In this document: positions 58,018 to 64,000 of the stretch, in pieces
How the letters are laid out: the number at the start of each line of letters is the position of its first letter
Numbering within the stretch: the stretch's first letter is position 1
Assembly (NCBI RefSeq): GCF_004358325.1
Contig: NZ_CP037940.1
Coordinates: 682,001 to 746,000 of the forward strand
Length of the DNA stretch: 64,000 nucleotides
DNA from: Periweissella cryptocerci
GTDB taxonomy: Bacteria; Bacillota; Bacilli; Lactobacillales; Lactobacillaceae
Reading direction: 5' to 3'
Program-made: the position numbers and the translations under genes
The notes under the pieces: generated by a model
Seen by the model: only the letters and a program-made list of their open reading frames with translations
The model's database searches: none
What the model was told of the DNA's origin: nothing

Positions 58018-58281
58018 TCAAAATATCGAATTCACTACCGCGAATATGGAATGGACCACCACACCTAAATACATCACTAGCGACATAATCGTTACTTCAA
58101 TCCACAACTTCACCAGACTCTGCCATTTCGCATGCGACTTAATCATGAAATACCCAATAATCATAACAAAAAGATTAACCCCGGTTTTTCCTCCCATTCC
58201 AATGACAAGTGTTGTAATCCGATTCAGTCCTAACAAATTATGAAAGTGCCAACCTGAGTAGATTGTATAGTGATATAACAC
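58018..58281 (-). pseudogene. Acyltransferase-3 gene remnant
   Basis: An 87-codon open piece reads FHNLLGLNRITTLVIGMGGKTGVNLFVMIIGYFMIKS, which is the start of membrane O-acyltransferases (AT3/OafA type), where a His-rich first segment and the GVNLFVxISGYF motif are typical. The family is about 330-380 aa with ten helices; here it ends after two to three helices and the first helix is missing, with no ribosome site. A remnant beside the YfhO gene. Confidence 0.65.
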
Positions 58282-58301
58282 TACTTAATTAATATCATGT
58301 T

Positions 58302-61151
58302 TCACTTTTTCCGACGTTTAATTCCAACTATTGCAATTAAAAGCACTACTAATAGTGAAAGCAGGCTCGTTATTATCCCCAGTTTCAATCCTGGTGTTTG
58401 ATATTTGAGCTTAATTTTATTTGCTCCAGAAGCAACTTTTAAGCCAATAAAATCATTATTAACTCGTTCAATTTTTATTACATGATCATTCACAGTTGCC
58501 CGCCAACCATTTGAATATGGAATGTTTGTCACTAGGTACCCTGCCTTTGATTTATTCACCATTCCTGTCATGCCCGAATAATCTGCGCGCGTAACTGTCA
58601 TTGCATTTTGTTGATTTGTCTTAATACCTTGTAGAACATTCTGATTTAAATCGCAGCGTGCAATTCGTAATTTAAACGTATACGTCCCATCACGGTTGAA
58701 GAGGAACCGAATATAGTCTAAAGGTTTATTAGTGATACCTAGGTTAAACGTAGCTTTATCACGTTTTTCATACATGGCTCCTTTGGAGGGTTCTGCTTGC
58801 TCTAAGTGTGCAACTCGCTTAGAGTTATTTGCCTCAATTTGCATTCCAAAAGTTTTATGAAAGTCTAATAGCACGTGACGGGTAGCAATGTATTTACCTT
58901 GCCAATGTTTGACAGATAAACGTCTAGCATCTAACTTAGCTTGCGCAACATTTGATAGCGCTTTGAAATGTAATTCATCAACGTAAACGTGTGTTTCACC
59001 CAAACCAGCAGTAAGCGTTGCCGGTAATTGAACTTTCATCCCCTTACGATACTTAATCATGACTTGTGCGGTATCGATATTAATTGGTTTTACCATGACT
59101 TTTGTACCATTTAGGCGTTGCGTTTTGTAGTCTACTGGCTTGGCAATACTTATATTCGCCATTTTAGTCATTTGCGTAGCGTTCTTAGCTACCCTCTTAT
59201 CATTTACACCAACGTTAGTCAGTAATAATGTATCCGAGTACTTACTAAGGGCATCCGGTGCGTCATATGCTTTATTAGCAGCCATCCAGTACGCAACTGG
59301 CTGCGCCATCGTATTCTTCAATAAGATAGACTTACCTGCAATATTCTTATCAACCTGAACATACTGCTTTATCTTACTCAATGAAGTTTTACGATTGGCA
59401 AGAATATAATCTGCCCCTAAATAACTTGCGACTACAAACCGATTATCGGCGCTCCCAATTGGTGCAACTTCCCGATAATTCGGTAATCGTAGTTGATTTT
59501 TCCCAAAATCAACCATCGAGGCGGGTAACGTTGAATAATAATCATTCACCAGATACATATCACCAGGAAAAATGTTCAACATGCTGTTACGCGAGCGTGG
59601 CAAGAGATAACCGACCGCTTGTGTAACTTTGATTAACTGATTAGTTCCAGTTTTATGCTGAGCTGGTGTGGCTAAATTCGCAAAGAACTTATTATATCCC
59701 GTCGGATTACTAGTTCGTTGTTTAACGGTCTGTGTGCGTAATAGACTCACGGAACTATATGTCAGTGGATCGTATAGTTGCGACCCAACCGTTAGCACCA
59801 GCATTCCAACAAAGAACCCGGCAAACAAAGTTTCATGCTTAACCCATTTGCCTTTACCTGGGTTAAAAATCAGCAATGTGAAAATCACTAATCCAATTAG
59901 TTGGGTATATACCGAATAATTGTTAATCGGGAAGAATATATTACTTACTGCCAATACAATCAAATAACCAGCCAGTATTTTGACAAAGGTACCCTTCTCA
60001 CTCGCCGTAACAGACTTTCGATTAGTTAATAGATGCATGGCGCCAAATGACGTTAGCATATTCACAAAGAACATCCAGCGGTTTGTTGCCAAGTTACCCA
60101 ATGACATCAGCACACTGGTTATTGGAAAGAGCAGTAACCCATACACGATGAACATCATCCGGGCTTGAACTTTCAGTTGTTTGCGTTGGACAATTAACCA
60201 GATTGTTCCGATTAATGATAACCCACTGACACTACCTTGAATCCAGTAGATACTTGGTGAAATTGTATTTTTTAAACCTAGTGGCATTGATAATAGTTGC
60301 ACATAATAACGTAATGGATAAAATACTGTCAGATTCTCAAAACCAGTTCCCACACGTGATGATTGACTCATCATTGTCATCGTTGGCCATAATAGTACCG
60401 CGGATAATCCAACCCCTAGTACGATGTAACCAATCAATTGTGCCCAGTCGAAAAGCCATTTAGTATTGCAGTAATTTATTAGATACGTTGTTAAGGCATA
60501 AATACCAACAATAATTGCTAGAATAATTGCCCAATAAAAATTACTTGTGAACGCTAGTGCAATGACAACGCTCAACCATAGTCCTTTCTTAGTCGTAAAA
60601 TAACGTTCAACTAAGACCAGCAACAACGGTAAAATAATCATTGCATTCATAAATAACGGTTGGACTAAAGTAGAGTAAATACCAAACGCTGAAAAGACAT
60701 ACAACGTACTCCCAAGCGCCGCAATCTTTGGTGAGAATTTAAACTTTGCTGCCAGGTAATTGAAAGCAAACGCTGCCGCTACAAAACGTAACAGCACAAT
60801 AATTTCATAGCCTAATAATGTATGTGCCCGATTAAAAAACAACATGAGATAGCCAAACGGATCACCCACAATATAATATGAAAACGTATTGAACCAATCA
60901 CTCCCATTAGCAATCCGCCAATCCCATGTACCGAACGCTTTTGGATGCTGTAAGAACTCTACTAGATACTGATGGAATTGAGCATAGACGTTAATATGCT
61001 GATTGAATGAATCACCTTGCGCAACCAGTGACGTGCCACTTAGAAGCAGCAATCCAAACGTCAATCCCATTGTTACAACTAGCATAATGGTTAACCATAC
61101 CCCATGCTGTTTCGTATATTTATTTAATTCCCCATACTTCAACAAATCCAT
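58302..61151 (-). CDS. YfhO-family membrane protein
   Basis: 949 aa. About 12-13 helices in the first 480 residues, with the first outer loop carrying DSFNQHINVYAQFHQYLVEF, then a large outer domain (about 490-920) and a final helix (LGIITSLLSLLVVLLIAIVG). YfhO proteins belong to the GT-C-like membrane glycosyltransferases; in Gram-positives some glycosylate lipoteichoic acid. The acceptor here cannot be read. GAAGGAGA ribosome site. Single gene, next to surface-polysaccharide remnants. Confidence 0.88.
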   Translation of the reverse strand: MDLLKYGELNKYTKQHGVWLTIMLVVTMGLTFGLLLLSGTSLVAQGDSFNQHINVYAQFHQYLVEFLQHPKAFGTWDWRIANGSDWFNTFSYYIVGDPFGYLMLFFNRAHTLLGYEIIVLLRFVAAAFAFNYLAAKFKFSPKIAALGSTLYVFSAFGIYSTLVQPLFMNAMIILPLLLVLVERYFTTKKGLWLSVVIALAFTSNFYWAIILAIIVGIYALTTYLINYCNTKWLFDWAQLIGYIVLGVGLSAVLLWPTMTMMSQSSRVGTGFENLTVFYPLRYYVQLLSMPLGLKNTISPSIYWIQGSVSGLSLIGTIWLIVQRKQLKVQARMMFIVYGLLLFPITSVLMSLGNLATNRWMFFVNMLTSFGAMHLLTNRKSVTASEKGTFVKILAGYLIVLAVSNIFFPINNYSVYTQLIGLVIFTLLIFNPGKGKWVKHETLFAGFFVGMLVLTVGSQLYDPLTYSSVSLLRTQTVKQRTSNPTGYNKFFANLATPAQHKTGTNQLIKVTQAVGYLLPRSRNSMLNIFPGDMYLVNDYYSTLPASMVDFGKNQLRLPNYREVAPIGSADNRFVVASYLGADYILANRKTSLSKIKQYVQVDKNIAGKSILLKNTMAQPVAYWMAANKAYDAPDALSKYSDTLLLTNVGVNDKRVAKNATQMTKMANISIAKPVDYKTQRLNGTKVMVKPINIDTAQVMIKYRKGMKVQLPATLTAGLGETHVYVDELHFKALSNVAQAKLDARRLSVKHWQGKYIATRHVLLDFHKTFGMQIEANNSKRVAHLEQAEPSKGAMYEKRDKATFNLGITNKPLDYIRFLFNRDGTYTFKLRIARCDLNQNVLQGIKTNQQNAMTVTRADYSGMTGMVNKSKAGYLVTNIPYSNGWRATVNDHVIKIERVNNDFIGLKVASGANKIKLKYQTPGLKLGIITSLLSLLVVLLIAIVGIKRRKK

Positions 61152-61288
61152 ATCTCCTTCATTACTAACTACCTCTTTAGATTACTAATAAAATGTACAT
61201 TATTTCCTTATAAGAATAAAGCGACGCAAATCAATAGTGATTATAGCACTAATACACTGATATTCACCTTGCCGAAACTAAAAAATGA

Positions 61289-61313
61289 TTCAAAATCTAC
61301 AATCGATTTTGAA
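61289..61313 (-). terminator. Hairpin with leftward T-tract
   Basis: Arms TTCAAAATC / GATTTTGAA; leftward the sequence continues TCATTTTTTAG. It lies between the tRNA gene and the YfhO promoter and would stop transcription from the right. The rest of 61152-61548 shows nothing I can name. Confidence 0.65.
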
Positions 61314-61548
61314 CCATCCCTTTAACTTATTATAAATATCTGGTGCTGAAAAACAGAGTGCATAAGACCAAATATGAAATCACTTATCCTCTAGGATGAC
61401 CACTTGCACCCCCTCAACTACCACAATGAATATTTATACACACACCACCGAAAAACAGGTCAGCGAGACGTCAAATCTGTTCGCAAATCACGTCAAAATC
61501 GATTATTAGTCTCGCCGGGGTAGGAAGAAGGGTAGGAAGATAGACACC

Positions 61549-61580
61549 AAAGCCCTCAACACCGCGGTGTAGAGGGCTTT
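61549..61580 (-). terminator. tRNA-Gln terminator
   Basis: Arms AAAGCCCTC / GAGGGCTTT enclosing ACCGCGGT, nine bases after the tRNA 3' end. Confidence 0.8.
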
Positions 61581-61588
61581 ATTTGCTA

Positions 61589-61661
61589 TTCCGTGTGCTG
61601 GATTCGAACCAGCGAATTATGGATTCAGAGTCCACTGCCTTACCACCTTGGCGAACACGGA
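61589..61661 (-). tRNA. tRNA-Gln (anticodon CUG)
   Basis: Seven-bp acceptor stem TCCGTGT/ACACGGA with A73, D stem GCC/GGC, anticodon stem GTGGA/TCCAT with loop CTCTGAA (anticodon CUG), T arm GCTGG-TTCGAAT-CCAGC. No encoded CCA. U1-A72 is characteristic of tRNA-Gln. The GatCAB encoded at 22-25 kb would amidate Glu on it. Confidence 0.93.
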
Positions 61662-61715
61662 AGAATACTACACTAAATATTCTAGTACTCTCATGCGAGT
61701 CTTGCAAGTTTCAGT

Positions 61716-62132
61716 TTACATTTTTTCCCGGAAGATGATTAACTTGCTGAAAACATAGTTAATTAAAATCACAAAAATATTATCAATGACTTTCCAGACG
61801 ATTTCGTTACCGTGTAGCATTGAAATCCCAACAAACAAAATTCCCACTTCCATCACGTACGTCAAAATCCGGAAAAAGAAGAACGAACCTAGTTCTTTAG
61901 TAATCGCCGCAAACCCATGTACGCGTGAGCCAAATACCCACACACGGTTGGTTAGGTATGCCACTAAGACCGCCGCAATCCAGGCAATGAAGTTAGCTAA
62001 CTGATAATTCCAGCCAATCCCCTTCGTAATCGCCGCAAAGACCCCAATATTAATGATCGTTGTCACACCACCAAAAAATAAATATAAAATTTGTGCCCGA
62101 TATTTATCGAACAGCTCTAACAATTTTTGCAT
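61716..62132 (-). CDS. GtrA-family membrane protein
   Basis: 138 aa with four helices (FFGGVTTIINIGVFAAITKG; NFIAWIAAVLVAYLTNRVWVF), the small flippase-like family linked to transfer of lipid-linked sugars across the membrane in wall polysaccharide modification. Strictly the N-terminal FGGVTTIIN and TNRVWVFGS are diagnostic. Upstream of the tRNA gene in the same direction. A link to the YfhO protein is inference. Confidence 0.9.
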   Translation of the reverse strand: MQKLLELFDKYRAQILYLFFGGVTTIINIGVFAAITKGIGWNYQLANFIAWIAAVLVAYLTNRVWVFGSRVHGFAAITKELGSFFFFRILTYVMEVGILFVGISMLHGNEIVWKVIDNIFVILINYVFSKLIIFREKM

Positions 62133-62250
62133 TATGCTTTTACTTGCTCCTAAGTAATTTCAGTATTTGCGCGGTGTCCCTGATTTTCAGGGGACCTATC
62201 GCTCTTTTTTGCTCCGCTTATTCTAGCATATTTTGGCGTTATTAAATGAA

Positions 62251-62276
62251 AAAATCGAGATTCTTATCCCGATTTT
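62251..62276 (-). terminator. Terminator after gene 62275-62961
   Basis: Leftward AAAATCGGGAT / ATCTCGATTTT with more T residues; the first arm begins within the stop codon. Confidence 0.75.
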
Positions 62277-62961
62277 AGAAAGTTATCTTAACTTGATATG
62301 GCACAAACTTCGTCGTCAAATCGTAATTTAAGTACGTACCGCCAGAAATATCAATCGCGTGGGGTTGTTGCTCTGGTAAATCAAGAGCGCGAATCCAGCC
62401 AATATTCCAAAATTTACCATTGGCATCTGGCATCCCGATTGACGTTGTCCCATTATCATTTTCAACTAGTTTGATGCTCATATTATTGTATGGCACATTT
62501 TCAAAACGCCGTAATGCCGTCGTGCCAATCATCGCTTGTAAATCCGTCGCCTTGTTAATCCCGCGGTAAGCCAGAATGTTGGCTTTGCGCGCAGCGGTGT
62601 ATTCATAGTTAGCAATGATTGCCTGTGCTTCCCGATTCAGTTCCACCGTGTGCACTTCAACGTTCGTGACCTCGGCATGTTGTGAACCATATGTTGCTTT
62701 ACGCTTGTTTACCGGCCGATTCTGCTGACGTTGCCCACTTACTGAGCGTTGTTGTGATGGCGCCGTTACTTGCTTGCTCCGACTATGTTGTTGCACTTGG
62801 TTACGCACATTACGTGATGTTTGTTGGGCCTGGGACGTATTCCGTTGCACAGCTTGTTGCTGCTCTGGTGTTGTTGGCACCCCATTTTCCGCCAACAATT
62901 CCCCTAGAATTTTTTCTAAACCTTTACCATTGACGACATCTTCGATAATTTTAGTTAACAT
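62275..62961 (-). CDS. Hypothetical protein with Gln-rich linker
   Basis: 228 aa, no signal peptide. An N-terminal helix (MLTKIIEDVVNGKGLEKILG), a low-complexity Gln/Asn/Ser/Arg linker (about 32-85), and a C-terminal globular part (about 95-228, YRGINKATDLQAMIGTTALRR ... FVPYQVKITF). I do not recognise it. Single gene; start well placed after GGGGGAAAACC. Confidence 0.65.
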   Translation of the reverse strand: MLTKIIEDVVNGKGLEKILGELLAENGVPTTPEQQQAVQRNTSQAQQTSRNVRNQVQQHSRSKQVTAPSQQRSVSGQRQQNRPVNKRKATYGSQHAEVTNVEVHTVELNREAQAIIANYEYTAARKANILAYRGINKATDLQAMIGTTALRRFENVPYNNMSIKLVENDNGTTSIGMPDANGKFWNIGWIRALDLPEQQPHAIDISGGTYLNYDLTTKFVPYQVKITF

Positions 62962-63739
62962 GGTTTTCCCCCTATTATTCTGTTAAAACTCGCTGTCACT
63001 AACAATGTACCATTAAGGCACCTGACCTGTATTATTTTACGTGAAATGGATTTCGCCAAACATGCAGGATACCAACGTTTTGGATACCCTAACTATATGA
63101 AATACTTTTATGTTCCTTAACTATTGAAAGCCCTGAATGCCCTAATGAAAAGCATTAATCACTTTTTATTATACCGTACCGAACCCATTATTGAGTACGT
63201 TAAAAATTATCATATTTTTCAACGCTAGAAAATGAACAACCCTATTCCCAACAGCTCGGAAGAATAAGTAACTGATTTTTGAGACAAATGTGTTCAAAAC
63301 CTAATTGAACACATGCATAACAACTTAACTAGTTTTGATTATCGCTATTTTCCCATACAATGTCGTACTCGTGGCATTAATTATGCGCCATTACCCACAA
63401 AGACTTCATACTACGATGTAGAGTGTGCATATTACCAAACAAAAAAGTGAACTTCAACTAATCAATCCGGTCTTGAATTACGTATTTACGTTTACTTAAT
63501 TCCGGGTGTGTTTTAACTTTTAAAATAACTCACTCAGCAGTTTGTCTGGTATTTACCCACTTTGAGATTTGCCTGTGGCGTCCCGTTATCCACTTGATTA
63601 TTTTTGCACCATGCTTTGCTGCCAATGCAATAACTTTAAACATAAACTGGAATTTTCTTTCGTTAATCCCAATACATAATTACAAGAGATACTGTTGAAA
63701 CACATAAATTATTTCTATAGTATAAGGAGATTTCATAAC
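62962..63739. other. Intergenic stretch without a gene
   Basis: About 0.8 kb. It contains a hairpin ATGTGTTC/GAACACAT (around 63288-63315) and a TTTTGATTATCGCTATTTTCC stretch that weakly recalls the left segment of repeat copies B and G, perhaps a degraded copy. Promoters of both flanking genes must lie here. Confidence 0.4.
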
Positions 63740-63997
63740 ATGAAAATTACTATTGCACTCTGGGGATCAATTATTATTATGTATGTCTTACAGCGATACG
63801 TCTTTGCTCGCCTTTCAAGCTCACTGTCCGCCTACGTTATTCCTGGGTTAGTAGTAATTCTGTGGTTTGTTGCACTATTTAGGTATCATGCCTTTGGATT
63901 CATTTCAGCATATTTAGCACTAGGTGGGGTTCTCGTGTTGTTGGCACTTGCTTCTGAAGCGCATGAAGATAGTGAGAATGCAAAAAATCATAATTAA
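63740..63997 (+). CDS. Small three-helix membrane protein, 85 aa
   Basis: Helices at about 3-20, 28-46 and 52-72 (IALWGSIIIMYVLQRYVF; VIPGLVVILWFVALF; ISAYLALGGVLVLLALAS), then an acidic tail. The ATG at 63740 has AAGGAG ten bases before it; the frame's earlier ATG at 63695 lacks a site. Not recognised. Confidence 0.65.
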   Translation: MKITIALWGSIIIMYVLQRYVFARLSSSLSAYVIPGLVVILWFVALFRYHAFGFISAYLALGGVLVLLALASEAHEDSENAKNHN

Positions 63998-64000
63998 ATA

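Noticed and set aside
1..64000. CRISPR array or toxin/restriction island
   Set aside because: No regularly spaced short direct repeats and no cas, restriction or abortive-infection genes were found on either strand.

Overview
The window reads as a chromosomal segment of a low-GC Gram-positive bacterium of the Lactobacillaceae. Reasons are WxL-type surface proteins with their DUF916/DUF3324 partner, pyruvate oxidase, GatCAB, the Gram-positive replication pair DnaB/DnaI next to NrdR, EcsAB, two PrsA-type foldases and a class II (B12-dependent) ribonucleotide reductase. A Weissella/Periweissella-like heterofermenter is my best guess, but the genus is inference.

Layout. 1-1662: 3'-truncated pyruvate oxidase gene. 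1.9-8.4 kb: a leftward cell-surface operon (LPQTG protein, small WxL protein, large lectin/MucBP/WxL protein, DUF916/DUF3324 protein, membrane-anchored PrsA-like foldase, two small unknowns). 8.5-10.5 kb: two matching palindromes flanking a decayed sortase A gene, then an orphan tyrosine integrase. 10.8-13.3 kb: thiI and its cysteine desulfurase. 13.4-14.6 kb: a divergent marR/quinone reductase pair with a visible operator. 15.3-27.1 kb: pepN, a YdeI-like gene, rlmD-like, dagK, gatCAB, a membrane protein, an isochorismatase-fold protein and HU. 27.3-32.2 kb: a secreted Lys-rich lysozyme-like protein, a gene-poor stretch and a large secreted LRR protein. 32.6-34.2 kb: a broken ISL3-family copy sitting in the murE terminator. 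34.3-37.1 kb: murE and folC. 38.0-39.8 kb: a broken IS1182-family copy. 39.9-43.9 kb: trmB, ecsBA, and divergent hit plus two small genes. 44.7-51.1 kb: prsA, a YibE/F pair, dnaI-dnaB-nrdR. 52.8-56.6 kb: nucleoside deoxyribosyltransferase, then nrdJ, a DUF4430 (transcobalamin-like) protein and an ECF S component behind two NrdR boxes. 57-64 kb: small unknowns, an acyltransferase remnant, a YfhO-type membrane protein, tRNA-Gln(CUG), GtrA and two unknowns.

The most unusual content is a family of non-coding, highly structured repeats: eight copies (A-H, 0.09-0.9 kb) in the intergenic gaps. They start GGCT and end AGCC with imperfect terminal inverted repeats. Three copies (A, C, E) are bounded by exact 8-bp direct repeats, so they are mobile. 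They are built from interchangeable modules, form two subfamilies whose internal hairpins differ in sequence but keep pairing, and sit beside terminators or stop codons. Their ends and 8-bp duplications resemble those of the ISL3 copy in the same window, so an ISL3-type transposase is a plausible mobiliser.

Functionally, the NrdR gene at 50.7-51.1 kb and its apparent target at 53.4 kb are close together, and the target operon pairs a B12-dependent enzyme with likely B12 capture and uptake. GatCAB and tRNA-Gln together fit the indirect route to Gln-tRNA.
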